DNA from: Trileptium ribeirensis
Taxonomy: Eukaryota; Nematoda; Enoplea; Enoplida; Thoracostomopsidae
NCBI GenBank assembly: GCA_030248225.1
Contig: JASANE010003825.1
Location: 1 to 64,000, forward strand
Length of the DNA stretch: 64,000 nt
Direction: 5' to 3'
Position 1 is the first letter of the stretch. Every line of letters begins with the position of its first letter. The notes below the pieces were generated by a model that saw only the letters and a program-made list of their open reading frames with translations, was not told the DNA's origin and made no database searches. Positions 1 through 12,474 of the stretch are shown here, one piece after another. The position numbers were made by a program, and so were the translations under genes.

Positions 1-1160
1 GGAATTGAGTTCAGACGTAGGAGGCGTTAGAAGATTTAGGGTACATTCGTGCAGAGCACTGTGAGGACCGTTTGACAAAGTCGAAGTCCAGCTGATTCCC
101 CGTGGTCTTAGGTAAGGCACAATAAAATGGACGCTTCTCGTCCAGATTTTACATGACTTGCTTCTTTTGAGTTAGGATTGACGACTTTTCCTGAGCCGAC
201 CACGGTAAAACTTCTTGAACGTGCATGCCACGGAAAGTAGGGAATTGTTCAATGGTTTTGCGATTATGGTTTCCAAATTTGCAGTTTAGTTGATCGTTAG
301 CGAAATGCTCACCGCATGCCGTGTTTGGGCTTGGACGGAAACGCAGATTAGGGACGGAGGACTGGCCTCCGTCGGGGCTTCGGAAGCCCTTAAAATTTCT
401 TCTACTTTAGTGAGTTAAACAAACTTGGGAACCTAACAGATTAAACAAATTCTAGGTACTGTCACTTGAGCTTAAGGTGTTTACTGGTTTCACGGAATGT
501 CGTCTCGGAATCGTCTTGACTTAGTTCTTTGAATCTGATTTTAGAGCACATAGACGACATATTCGGTAGCGTTGTCGTTTGTACACCCATCTCGGTCGGA
601 CAACTAACCCGGAGAAATAGTAGGTGACCACCTTACAACCTCTATGATCACAAAATTTGGCTAAGGAGAGAAGAAAGCCAGTCGACCAAAATTCCGACGA
701 CCCCGTTTGGTGCCGCGAACGCGTCGTTTGATGGTGACACGCCAGTTTTAAGCCCCGAAAGACTATTTTAACTAAGCAATTAAGTTTACGGGTGTTCGCC
801 ATTGCACTACGCAATGGTCTTCTCTTCGGAACCATTGTTTAAAAGAGATAGAATTTAAGCTTGCTCCTGCGCCGGCGCTCGACAGCACCATGGCAGGAAG
901 AACACGTCGTGCCCCTGCCTTCAAACAAAATTTTAGGACTTCCTGAAAATAAAGAAAACTTACCTCCTCGCGAGGGCAGTTTCGGCCCCCAAACCGGGCG
1001 AGTGCAAAACCCTTTTTTCTTTTTTTGGAGCGAGTTGATCGCCTGAGCTCAGTTTTTCTTTGATTTTAGCTCGGCTTAACCATTCAGATATGTACTATGT
1101 ATGCCAACCCCCACTTTTTCTACAGTTTCAGTATCAGCCAGTTACATTTTCCCGTAGTGT

Positions 1161-1234
1161 GATTTGATCCTGCACGGAGAATTTAGGTCCGCTGCAGTTT
1201 CATTCAGTCTTAACCACTCAGCCACAGAGTTATA
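1161..1234 (-). repeat. tRNA-Ser/Leu-like SINE head (left arm)
   Basis: On the minus strand TGTGGCTGAGTGGTTAAGAC closely resembles the pol III A box of class II tRNAs (Ser/Leu). About 45 bases later GATCAAATC is a degenerate B box, and between them CTGCAGCGGA and TCCGTGCAG can form a stem. The cloverleaf is incomplete, so this is read as a tRNA-derived repeat or tRNA pseudogene, not a working tRNA. Confidence 0.4.
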
Positions 1235-3246
1235 GGAACATCGACGATTATGTCGATAATAACTCAACTGCAGTACAGTGCCGGTGAGAACACTGCAACA
1301 TTGCAGTGTAATGGAGAGATTGTCATTAGAGAGAGGCAAAAAGACCGACAACCAAAGAAAGAAACAAAGGACACAAATGCATCTCCGGCACAATCACCCA
1401 GGGCCCGAGTGGTACAAACGACTCCGATAAGTAGGAAATGAGGCTGACTTAGCCTTCGGATAGGTGCGGTCCGTCTAAAAGGACTCGCCTCGCCATCTCA
1501 AACCCGGTACCAAATTCGAAGAGAAATCAGTCCGCTGGATGACCGTTCCGTAAGTAGCCCATAAGGACGCGTCATGCCACGCAACAGCCCGACGGCGTTC
1601 CGTCGGCCTAATGAGGCTCGTCCGTTTTTCCCTTTCCTCCGCTGCTGGACCTCGTCGTTCGGTCAGTCGAACTATGAGGTAGGTAGGGACGCCAAACGCA
1701 ATAGAGCGAATTTATGCATACGCACAAATGTGAGTATATCTTAAGGATAAATTTCCAGGCACTGCTTGTCACCAATTAGAGTTGGCATCGCCCTACGTAG
1801 CGTTCCAGCTATGCTCTCAGCGCGCACAGTCAGTCCTGACCACCGTTTTCTCCCGCCTTATTATTCGCTGCCGAGCGGACTGCATTAAGGAGCATTTCTG
1901 AAGCACCCTAGGGCCCTGCTTAGTGCGCTGCATAGCTGATTATTTCGCCATCATTGAGTCGAAGCAGGGATAACCGCCCCTGGAGTTCGCAACTTGGCGA
2001 ATATCTGTACGCTCCTCCCCTGTTCTCTTTTTAACGTCCCGTGCCACCACATTATGTTGAACTGCAGCGACCATAGCAAGACACTACTAGGCTTCCCAAT
2101 CCGTTTATTCGTCCCGCCAGTGTTGTTCAGGAACACTCGTCCCCTCGATAACATTTGATCTATGTAAATAAACTTTGTATCTTGAAACACCGAGTACCGT
2201 CTTACTTCTTACCGAGACGATAGGGAGTTTTCTTTCTGGTTTGTCCGCACAGGAACAAGCAGCACCTACTCGCCATGGCTTGTGTGCGGATGCCGGCCGC
2301 GCTGGCGTGCATCGCCTTCTGACCTATCGGTCTACGTTTTATAGGATGTGAGGAAATAAAATAATTGGGAAACGTTACCAAAGCTTAACCCTTTCATCAC
2401 CGTGACTCAAAATTTGTTCGGCATTTTCTCTACTTGAATAAGCTAAACTTTCACTGGTCAAGGCACCAGTACGCCTCATAATAGAATCTATTGAACTGAG
2501 CAGGCCACACCATTGATAATGCGACATTAAACACTCAGGGCTTGTCGGAACCCTGTAGGGGCCACATAGGTCAATATAACACGGAGCATAACTCGTCTTG
2601 AGCTTCAAATTTCTAGGGACACTTTCGCATTTGGTTTCAACACTTATTGCCCGAAAATAAAACCAAACAACTTTCGATGAGTCTAAGATAGGGGGATAGC
2701 GGCTAGGCACCATGACCTGCGAGCAGGTGTTGGTGCTAGCCTCCCTGGGAGACCCTCAGAAATCATACCCGATACTAGACACGTGCGCAACCTTTCGGGC
2801 AGGTTCAACACACCCAGTGAAGCGCGCCTGCGGCCAGCAAAGCTGCGTAGCTACTTGTGTCTGACCAAGAATAGGATTAAAAATGAGTATGCACGGTACA
2901 CCCTTGAGGTTACGATAGCCGGGGTCGTATGGGCATGGTGTAAGGACGTTGCGCCATGCAGCTGCGTCACCGGTTATTACAATAATACTAATAAAACATT
3001 TGTAACGCGCCTTTTTCTTAGAAGCGCGAAAAAGCGCTGGATATGAATGTTAACAAGGAAGTCAGATGCTACAAAAATTCATCGTCAAATAACAGGGAAA
3101 AGATGAGTTTTTCTTAATTTAATTTGGATAAATCAAGGTTTGGATTTCGTAAAGTACTTGGCGAAGTGTTCCAATACGATGGTCCAAAAAGAGAAAACAC
3201 TATTGTCTCTTGTTACATCGGTTCGAAGAATTTCTTCATTGGTAAG

Positions 3247-4480
3247 TCAGGTCGCTGACGATTGGTTCAACATATCAACAAAATAAAATGGGCTGTTACA
3301 GCTTAACGCATCCTGAATGAGCACAAATAATTTGCACTTAACTCGTCGGTCTAGTGGCAACCAACGTAGTTGCCTCGGAACGGTGCTTATATGTTCGTGC
3401 CGCCGATAGCGGAAATAATTCTGGCCGCATTGTGCAGAAGACGACGAAATGGCGAAAGGTAAACTGAGACCACCATACAATGCATTACACTAGTCAATTC
3501 GAGACGTGACAAAAGCCCTGACGATTTAGGGTGAGTTGGACCGACATCCAGGTGGTTTTGAAGCCTTATTGTCTCTCGATAGTTGCCACGTGCAGTATAT
3601 AGCTCATTTTGCGATATATTTTGCGAATGTCGATTTCGTGTCCAATGTAACGCCTATAATATCTTTGTTATATCAGTGGGATTGACATTCTCATTTCGAA
3701 TGGCTACCGATGAACCCGCACATTTATGCCGACAAAAATATATCTCACTCCTGTTTTATATTTGTTCAATTTTACTTGCTGTTACAAAATCAACTCTTAG
3801 AGGAAACGAATAAATTCTGTACCGATGTCGTGATCAGAGGTTCGGCACCCCTATAAAAACATTTATATATCTGAATGTCACCCGCATAGCTGCGAATGTT
3901 AAAGTCAGCGGGAGTAAATGGAGCAAAGAAGATGCTAAAAACAACAGGACCAATGACGCTGCCTTGTAGCACTCCACCCCGTGACGCTGTAGTCCTTGAC
4001 ATTGTTATCCCAAGTTGAACGCGTTGTTTCCTGTTTGTCAAGTAAGATTTGGACCACTCAGGAACTAAAAGGTGACACACCTACGTCCTGAAGTTGTTGA
4101 AGCATCATTGTGTGATCAATTGTGTCGAAAGCGGCAGATAGATCCAGGCTGATGAGTAGAGTAGTCTCTTTTTTGCAAATTCTGTTTCAATATCACTGCA
4201 AATTCTCACTAAAGCAGTAATGACCAGCGGCGGTATGCAAGCTGTAAGGTATTTCGTCATTTCTTTCTATATGACTGATCAATTGTCCTATTGCTACCCG
4301 TTTAATAATTTTGGCAAGGTAGGAGATGTTCGAAATTGGACGAAAGTTGTTTATATCATTTATTTCGTCATTAGAATGTTTTAATCGTGGGTGATAACGG
4401 ACGTTTTTCCCTGTGGCTAACAACTCCCAGTTGAGCTGATTCGTTAATAATTTGTCGGGCCAGCACAAGCACAAACTTCT
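3247..4480 (-). pseudogene. L2/CR1-type LINE reverse transcriptase relic (left arm)
   Basis: Reading on the minus strand, conceptual pieces appear in the order expected for an L2/CR1-type non-LTR retrotransposon. First comes an NNFRPISNISYLAKIIKRV block (RT start), then AAFDTIDH, then a WSKSYLTNRKQRVQLG block, a GGVLQGSV motif and the catalytic region read as YAGDIQIY. After those come a VTLDTKSTFAKYI-like block and a C-terminal RWLPLDRRVKCKLF block. In active elements the catalytic box is usually YADD, so the first catalytic Asp pair is broken here. The pieces lie in different frames with stops between, so the copy is dead. No endonuclease domain or 3' tail is visible. Confidence 0.8.
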
Positions 4481-5663
4481 TTATTATTGATGTTACTAGT
4501 ACATCTAGCGCACATCATTTGGAATTGCTTCTTGGGATAAGAATAGAGATAGACTTTTCGAATACTGGAGCCAGACGTATTTGCGAACCTTTATAATGTT
4601 GCTGATGGCGGCAGTGATTAAAATGGTAGGAATTTGCAGCGAATATCAGCAGCTATTTTATATAAAATAATGCGGCGTTTACGGTATAAAGGACCGCATG
4701 TGAAAGTTTTGTCCTCCAATGGTCTAGACCGTACCATCCAGTGGTATACGGTATATACCTACACTATATAATGCAATAGATGGTGTATGACATACCATCA
4801 ACGTAGCCATAGTGTCTTAATCTACCTATTGTTTTACTAACGGTGTCAAGGATGCCATACACAAACCCATTATATATTGTGTGTAAATAACAGCATGGTG
4901 TAGCTAACACCATATAGATTTTATGGTATCGTCTACAGCATACTATTAGCGACAGTACAGTGCCTATGTATACTATCTGGAAAACCATCAGAAACACCAT
5001 GGTGTCCAAGAATCCATATAATTGATGGTGGAAGAGACACTATGGGTGGACAAAACTTACACATGGGGTCCTTTATAACGTAAACGCTGCATAAGTCGCA
5101 AATTTGTAGCTCGCATTCATGTGATATCGGTGGTCGACGCTTTCGGTTAAACAACACCGCTTATAACGATCCATTTTTTATTGCTATTAACCGCATTTAT
5201 TTAAAGTTTCTAATGATTGTTAATTTTTTTCACACAGTCGTCGTCGACTTCTTCTGGTTGTCATAGGTTTGTTCATCCAGTCGACAATGTTTATTGACGC
5301 CATAAACGTTCGTATCGCCCAAGCGTTGTATTTGTTCGTCGTCATTCGGTATCGTATCATGGTGATACAAGGCGATCATGAGTGGTTAAATATTGCATCG
5401 GAAGTTTCCACAATTGAAAATAACGGACCATAAAAGTAGTTGACGTGATCCTGTAATGATCCATTCAAAGGCATACAAATTTGAGAAATAGTCTTAAAAT
5501 CGTCTACGCCTATAGATATCCAGTTCGGAAGGTTAATTGTAATCAAAGTAGGGACCCAGCGTATATCGCGAAGTGTTGCGATACCTACGTTTGTGGTATC
5601 CTGTATGATTGCATGTGCATTGTCACTTTCTCGCGTTGTGAGGTTCTTTAAGGAACAGAGCAA

Positions 5664-5742
5664 CAGCTCCTAGATAGTTCTGTGGTTAGCTGGTTCGGGG
5701 TAACTTTCACCCGTACAGCCCACGTTCGATCCCTGGCGCCAG
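5664..5742 (+). repeat. tRNA-like SINE head with A and B boxes (left arm)
   Basis: TAGTTCTGTGGTTAGC at 5675-5690 resembles an A box, and GTTCGATCCC at 5724-5733 is a good B box. Similar A-box-like words recur downstream in the arm near 5811 and 6517, suggesting several decayed SINE heads. A fragment of the same sequence occurs outside the palindrome at 20529-20570. Confidence 0.45.
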
Positions 5743-8011
5743 CGTTAGTTTGTCAAACATTGAGCGATCAACAAATTCAGCCTTGCATCAAAGGGTTAAG
5801 GATCCGTGCAATAGCTCCGAGATAGTTCAAGGGGTATGTGCGACTAAACTTAATGTGATCTCACTAGCCATACTATTTTGCAGTACCCGATGCATAATTC
5901 ACATGTATTGCTACGGAACAAATGGGCAATTCAAACTACAGTTAAACAACATTTGATAGCTTTGAATTCGGAATCGTCTCTGTTCGCCAACAAATTTAAT
6001 GTTGTAACGTCACAAGCGAAACGGTTCTGTTCTTTATGAATAAATGTTCGCGAACAAAACTATTGTGAATTCAAATCCCGCAAAATTTTGTTCGCGAATA
6101 GAAATTTACATTTAATGTGATGTTTGCGAATAGAAATGGGCTGTTTCGACCGACACTAAAACGTTCGAAATTCGATTTTTTTCAAAAAACAAAATATGAT
6201 GGTTAGAGGGGTTATTTTAAGTTTAGTTGTGCATTGTGACATTCACCCGAGCGGTCGGATTTCGATACCTCGCGGCAACCAATTATCTTTGACTGATAGT
6301 CGAAATGTAAATTAATTCAGCAAGTAAGGGGTTAATATTAAGGTAAATCTGGTACTGCATGTCAAATGTATCTCTTCTCCCAACTCTGCCACTTGGAATT
6401 AGCGCATATTGTAACGCGTTGTGTAAACTTAAATAAATAGCGTTGTGTATGTTTGCATGCGCGTCGTTATTCGCTTTTGGTTCTTAGGATTGGTATGGAA
6501 CCGAGCAGCAGCTCTTATATAGCTCAGTGGCTTGTGGTCGGTGTACTATGTGCGGCCCCCGACTGGTTTTGCCAAACATTGTACTACAACACGCACAGTA
6601 GCTTGGGCGTTAAGGGTTAATCAAAAATTATCCAGTGGCTTCACTAAGGAAAAGATTTCGCTGCGTGGGTTAAAGAAATGTAGTGCTTCAAGGCATAAAA
6701 TAATACAGCACTTACTGAAGGTACTTGCCCTTGGCGTTATTTAAAAGACGGTCCAAAAACAGATGTAAAATTTTTGTTAGCTGACACATCGGCACTAACG
6801 ACTAAAGTGAAGCTGAGGATATTCCGAACTCCGGCAGAAATTCTATCAAATATATTTTAATTAAGTCGTAGAATTGTAAATTTGAATTGTGGGAATGGGA
6901 ATTTGTTTTATCGGGAATTTCAGGATCGGAAATTTTGATTTTGAGACATAAAATTTAGGTGTTGGAGATTTGCAACCAATTTGTGTTGGAGATAATTTAG
7001 AAATAAAGAATGTGGAAAACGTGAAAAAGACTTTAGGAATCGGAAAATTAGAAACCAACAATGTGAGAAGATACAAAAATTTGGCTTTCGATCCTTATAA
7101 ATACACATATTGCCAATGAGCAGAGTGAATGACAGTTAAGGCAGACACCAAAATTTCACCCTCCGGGCCAAAATGCAATGAAATATGCCTAAGTATGGCC
7201 ATCAAGTAATTTACCGTGGAGGTCCATACGACTCTACGGCGAGCTATATCCGTCACTGCCATGACATTAATCAGTTTGGCGCAATATTTTGTTTCCAAAA
7301 CCTGGCTCTGCGTTGCTTATTTTGAAAGGATATTGGCTATTTAATTAGCTTTACCTACTCCCGTTTTAAATTTTATAGTGACTGATACTTTTTAAACAAA
7401 CCTGGCTTTACTAATAATTCTATAATAATCTTATTATATTTTTAACCTTAATGGTTTTATTTCATGACGGCGCCGTATCTTACCAACTTGTGCCATGAAA
7501 TAGTTCTGCGAGTTCTTCACGCATGAACCTGCTGAAATAATTTTAGTTCGTTCCTATGCAAATATTTTGTGTTGAGTTATTTAAAACAAGCATGTATGGT
7601 ACAGTTATTTACTAGGTGACATGTTAGTTTCTCTAGGCACAAAGTAGATATTGAATTTCACTTTAGCAACTCCGTGTAAATGCTTTTATCTATATTTCAC
7701 CAGCCTATGCAAATACTGCTGCGTGCCATGGTATCGAAAAGTTCTCGCTTATTGTTTTTCCACCCAAACCATTTAAGCCATAAAATGGAACGAACAAATT
7801 AATAGCTGTGTCGTTTTATCCTCTGAACTTTGGTTGCGTAGTTATTGACAGTTGGTACTCTAGGTGTTATCATTTTAGCTGAATTGATGTCGGTTGTTTA
7901 AGCGTTTGTAAGATATATACTACACTAGGTACCAGCTAGTGTGACCAAGTTTCGCCATCCCCAACTATCTGTAGCTTGCCATCCACCCACAGCAATCGCC
8001 AACAAACGCCG

Positions 8012-8062
8012 CCCAAACCACCAACCCCACCACACCCACCCCCCCACCCCACCACCCCCCCC

Positions 8063-8095
<33 letters not shown>

Positions 8096-8096
8096 A
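8012..8096. repeat. A/C-only block ending in a poly-C run
   Basis: Eighty-five consecutive bases contain no G and no T, and the block ends in a run of about 29 C. The composition differs abruptly from the AT-rich flanks. It sits close to the symmetry centre of the inverted repeat (about 8480). It is more like low-quality read sequence or a simple repeat than a functional element. Confidence 0.8.
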
Positions 8097-8097
8097 T

Positions 8098-9363
8098 AAT
8101 AAAACGCCATTATGCTAGTCACAAGATTATAACGCAGAAACGACCATAAAATACAACGTTTGGACCATACGGCATCGCAGACTTTAGCTAATAGACACAG
8201 CCGAAAGGATAGAACAAACCTATGACGATAAAGAAGCTCGATGACGACGGGAAAAAAATAACAATCATAGAAACTAAATAAAGCGGAAAGCAATAAAAAA
8301 GGATCGTATAAGCGCGTGTTTAACCGAAAGCGTCAACCACCGATATCACAGAATGCGACGACAAATTGCGACTATGCAGCGTTACGTAAAAGAACCCCCA
8401 GGAAAGGCCACCCATAGGCCTCGACAAGGCACACCAGGCAATCAACCACTCACTAAAGTATGTTGACTATACATAAATTTTTATGGTGTTAGCTACACCA
8501 TGCTGTTATTTACACACAATATATAATGGGTTTGTGGATGGTGTCCTTGACACCGTTAGTAAAAAACAAGAGGGCATTACATTATGGCTACGCTTGACTT
8601 ATGTCATACACCATCTATTGCATTATATAGTGTAGGTATATACCGTATACCACTGGATGGTACGGTCTAGACCATTGGAGGACAAAACTTTCCATGCGGC
8701 CTTTCCCCGCTTTTTTTTGTAAAAATAAAATAGCTGCTATCTGCTCGCAAATACCAACATGTCAATCACTGCCGCCATCACCAACATTTCAAAGGATCCG
8801 AAAACGGCACAGCTATTTGAAAATTGTTACTTTCCATTTTATCCCAAGAAGCTTCCAAATGATTTGCGCTAGGTGGACTAGTAAACAATAAGAAAGAACT
8901 TTTCGATACCATGGCCCGACAAATTATTATGAATCAGCCAACTGGTGAAATGTTAGCAGGTAAAAACGCCGTTATCACCCACGATTAAAAGAGTTGCTAA
9001 TGTGAAATAAAAAATATAAACAACTTTTGTCCAATTTTGAACATCTCCTACCGTGCCAAAATTATGAAACGGTAGCAGCAGGAACAATCCATGGAGTCAC
9101 CTAGTAAAGAAATGAAAATACCTTACAGCTTGCAAATGGCCGCTGGTCATTACTGTTTTGTGAGAATTTGCAGTGATACTGAAACAGAATTTGCAAAAAA
9201 AATACTCTGCATCAGCGGATCTACGCCGCTTTCGACAAAGAGAAACGCACTACAACTATTTCAAGACGAAGTGTGTCACCTTTTAGTTCCTGAGTGGTCC
9301 AAATCTTACTCGAAAACAGGAAACAACCCAACGTATTTCAATGTCAAGGCAGTCACGGGGGAG
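8098..9363 (+). repeat. Damaged third copy of arm sequence
   Basis: 8219-8416 aligns to 11689-11915 with T-only deletions. 8466-8690 aligns almost exactly to 12025-12250. 8690-9363 aligns loosely to 12250-12990, including the LINE RT region. About 100 bases matching 11920-12020 are missing near 8425-8465. Similarity before 8219 is weak and rich in substitutions. Quality varies sharply from segment to segment, which is unusual for a copy that aged as one piece. Confidence 0.75.
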
Positions 9364-9375
9364 TGCTACAAGGCA
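8925..9375 (+). pseudogene. Third, badly damaged copy of the same LINE RT
   Basis: The sequence follows the right-arm LINE from about 12510 to 12990 with many small indels and a gap in the AAFDTIDH region. Recognisable pieces are a PYSLQMAAGHYCF block (compare PYSLHTAAGHYCF in the arm) and a LLVPEWSKSY block. It ends at the chimeric junction near 9363, before the catalytic box. Confidence 0.65.
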
Positions 9376-9530
9376 TAAAATAATACAGCACTCACTGAAG
9401 GTACTTGCCCTTGGCGTTATTGAAAGATGGTCAAGATGTAAAATTTTTGTTAGCTGACACATCGGCACACGACTAAGGAACCTGAGGATATTCCGAACTC
9501 CGGCAGAAATTCTATCAAAAATATTTTAAT
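9364..9530 (+). repeat. Chimeric segment copied from the left arm
   Basis: The preceding copy follows right-arm orientation up to a TGCTACAAGGCA context at about 9363. From there the sequence follows the left arm (6685-6858, direct orientation) up to about 9530, where it switches to the inner end of the right arm. The first switch point is a shared word of about 12 bases (one mismatch) between the LINE copy and the left-arm site near 6683. Confidence 0.65.
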
Positions 9531-11212
9531 AAGATTATTATAGAGAATTACTAGTAAAGCCAGGTTTGTTTAAAAATATCAGTCACTATAAAAATTAAAA
9601 CGGGAGTAGGTAAAGCTAATTAAATAGCCAATATCCTTTCAAAATAAGCAACGCAGAGCCAGGTTTTGGAAACAAAATATTGCGCCAAACTGATTAATGT
9701 CATGGCAGTGACGGATATAGCTCGCCGTACAGTCGTATGGACCTCCACGGTAAATTACTTGATGGCCATACTTAGGCATATTTCATTGCATTTTGGCCCG
9801 GAGGGTGAAATTTTGGTGTCTGCCTTAACTGTCATTCACTCTGCTCATTGGCAATATGTGTATTTATAAGGATCGAAAGCCAAATTTTTGTATCTTCTCA
9901 CATTGTTGGTTTCTAATTTTCCGATTCCTAAAGTCTTTTTCACGTTTTCCACATTCTTTATTTCTAAATTATCTCCAACACAAATTGGTTGCAAATCTCC
10001 AACACCTAAATTTTATGTCTCAAAATCAAAATTTCCGATCCTGAAATTCCCGATAAAACAAATTCCCATTCCCACAATTCAAATTTACAATTCTACGACT
10101 TAATTAAAATATATTTGATAGAATTTCTGCCGGAGTTCGGAATATCTCTAAGCTTCACTTTAGTCGTTAGTGCCGATGTGTCAGCTAACAAAAATTTTAC
10201 ATCTGTTTTTGGACCGTCTTTTAAATAACGCCAAGGGCAAGTACCTTCAGTAAGTGCTGTATTATTTTATGCCTTGAAGCACTACATTTCTTTAACCCAC
10301 GCAGCGAAATCTTTTCCTTAGTGAAGCCACTGGATAATTTTTGATTAACCCTTAACGCCCAAGCTACTGTGCGTGTTGTAGTACAATGTTTGGCAAAACC
10401 AGTCGGGGGCCGCACATAGTACACCGACCACAAGCCACTGAGCTATATAAGAGCTGCTGCTCGGTTCCATACCAATCCTAAGAACCAAAAGCGAATAACG
10501 ACGCGCATGCAAACATACACAACGCTATTTATTTAAGTTTACACAACGCGTTACAATATGCGCTAATTCCAAGTGGCAGAGTTGGGACAAGAGATACATT
10601 TGACATGCAGTACCAGATTTACCTTAATATTAACCCCTTACTTGCTGAATTAATTTACATTTCGACTATCAGTCAAAGATAATTGGTTGCCGCGAGGTAT
10701 CGAAATCCGACCGCTCGGGTGAATGTCACAATGCACAACTAAACTTAAAATAACCCCGTTGACCATCCTATTTTGTTTTTTGAAAAAAATTGAGTTCTCG
10801 AACATTTTCGCATCTGTCGAGAAAAGCTCATTTCTGTTCGCAAACATCACATTTGTTCGCAAACAAAATTTTGCGGGATTTGAATTCACAATAGTTTTGT
10901 TCGCGAACATTTATTCATAAAGAACAGAACCGTTTCGCTTGTGACGTTACAACATTAAATTTGTTGGCGAACAGAGACGATTCCGAATTCAAAGCTATCA
11001 AATGTTGTTTAACTGTAGTTTGAATTGCCCATTTGTTCCGTAGCAATACATGTGAATTATGCATCGGGTACTGCAAAATAGTATGGCTAGTGAGATCACA
11101 TTAAGTTTAGTCGCACATACCCCTTGAACTATCTCGGAGCTATTGCACGGATCCTTAACCCTTTGATGCAAGGCTGAATTTGTTGATCGCTCAATGTTTG
11201 ACAAACTAACGC

Positions 11213-11291
11213 TGGCGCCAGGGATCGAACGTGGGCTGTACGGGTGAAAGTTACCCCGAACCAGCTAACCACATAACTATCTAGGAACTGT
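11213..11291 (-). repeat. tRNA-like SINE head with A and B boxes (right arm)
   Basis: Inverted partner of 5664-5742. The B box lies at about 11221-11231 on the minus strand. The GATCGAACGTGGGCTGTACG word here is the closest match to the fragment at 20529-20570. Confidence 0.45.
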
Positions 11292-12474
11292 TGCTCTGTT
11301 CCTTAAAGAACTTCACAACGCGAGAAAGTGACAATGCACATGCAATCATACAGGATACCACAAACGTAGGTATCGCAACACTTCGCGATATACGCTGGGT
11401 CCCTACTTTGATTACAATTAACCTTCCGAACTGGATATCTATAGGCGTAGACGATTTTAAGACTATTTCTCAAATTTGTATGCCTTTGAATGGATCATTA
11501 CAGGATCACGTCAACTACTTTTATGGTCCGTTATTTTCAATTGTGGAAACTTCCGATGCAATATTTAACCACTCATGATCGCCTTGTATCACCATGATAC
11601 GATACCGAATGACGACGAACAAATACAACGCTTGGGCGATACGAACGTTTATGGCGTCAATAAACATTGTCGACTGGATGAACAAACCTATGACAACCAG
11701 AAGAAGCTCGATGACGACTGTGTGAAAAAAATTAACAATCATTAGAAACTTTAAATAAATGCGGTTAATAGCAATAAAAAATGGATCGTTATAAGCGCGT
11801 TGTTTAACCGAAAGCGTCAACCACCGATATCACATGAATGCGACGACAAATTTGCGACTTATGCAGCGTTTACGTTATAAAGAACCCCCATGTGAAAGTT
11901 TTGTCCACCCATAGTGTCTCTTCCACCATCAATTATATGGTGTCTTGGACACCATGGTGTTTCTGATGGTATTTTCAGATAGTATACATAGGCAATGTAC
12001 TGTCGCTAATAGTATGTTTAGACTATACCATAAATTTTATATGGTGTTAGCTACACCATGCTGTTATTTACACACAATATATAATGGGTTTGTGTATGGT
12101 GTCCTTGACACCGTTAGTAAAAAACAATAGGTAGATTAAGACACTATGGCTACGTTGATGGTATGTCATACACCATCTATTGCATTATATAGTGTAGGTA
12201 TATACCGTATACCACTGGATGGTACGGTCTAGACCATTGGAGGACAAAACTTTCACATGCGGTCCTTTATAACGTAAACGCCGCATTATTTTGTAAATAA
12301 AATAGCTGCTATTCGCTCGCAAATTCCTCCATTTTAATCACTGCCGCCATCAGCAACATTATAAAGGTCCGCAAATACGTCTGGCTCCAGTATTCGAAAA
12401 GTCTATCTCTATTCTTATCCCAAGAAGCAATTCCAAATGATGTGCGCTAGATGTACTAGTAACATCAATAATAA

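Larger units (their letters stand above)
1..7438 (+). repeat. Left arm of giant inverted repeat
   Basis: This stretch is repeated in reverse complement at 9531-16955. Corresponding coordinates sum to 16954-16969 along the whole arm, so the arms differ in net length by only about 15 bp. Some stretches are identical (6481-6540 equals the reverse complement of 10425-10484). Others, such as around 1320-1400, differ by several substitutions, and the right arm lacks a few bases near 317. The arm begins at the first base of the window, so its true outer end may lie outside. Contents are an L2/CR1 LINE relic, tRNA-like elements and AT-rich sequence; the short open frames look like chance frames in non-coding repeat DNA. 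It could be a real palindrome (fold-back element or segmental inverted duplication) or an assembly product. Confidence 0.9.
7439..9530. other. Spacer of the giant inverted repeat
   Basis: About 2.1 kb separate the arms. 7439-8011 is AT-rich sequence with no partner in the arms and no recognisable gene. 8012-8096 is a block of A and C only. 8098-9363 is a damaged third copy of right-arm sequence 11580-12990. 9364-9530 is a short copy of left-arm sequence 6685-6858. The spacer is therefore a chimera of arm pieces rather than an independent insert. Confidence 0.75.

Noticed and set aside
5376..5663. A 95-codon minus-strand frame preserved in both arms (partner 11291-11578)
   Set aside because: The arms are nearly identical there, so preservation is not evidence of selection. 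No domain is recognisable and no splice or start context supports it.
6861..7108. Overlapping minus-strand frames rich in Phe, Leu and Lys, repeated in the right arm
   Set aside because: They come from AAATTT-type low-complexity sequence; overlapping frames on the same strand read equally well.
7925..8293. A 122-codon minus-strand frame with a long Gly run
   Set aside because: The Gly run is the reverse of the poly-C/A-C block; composition artefact.
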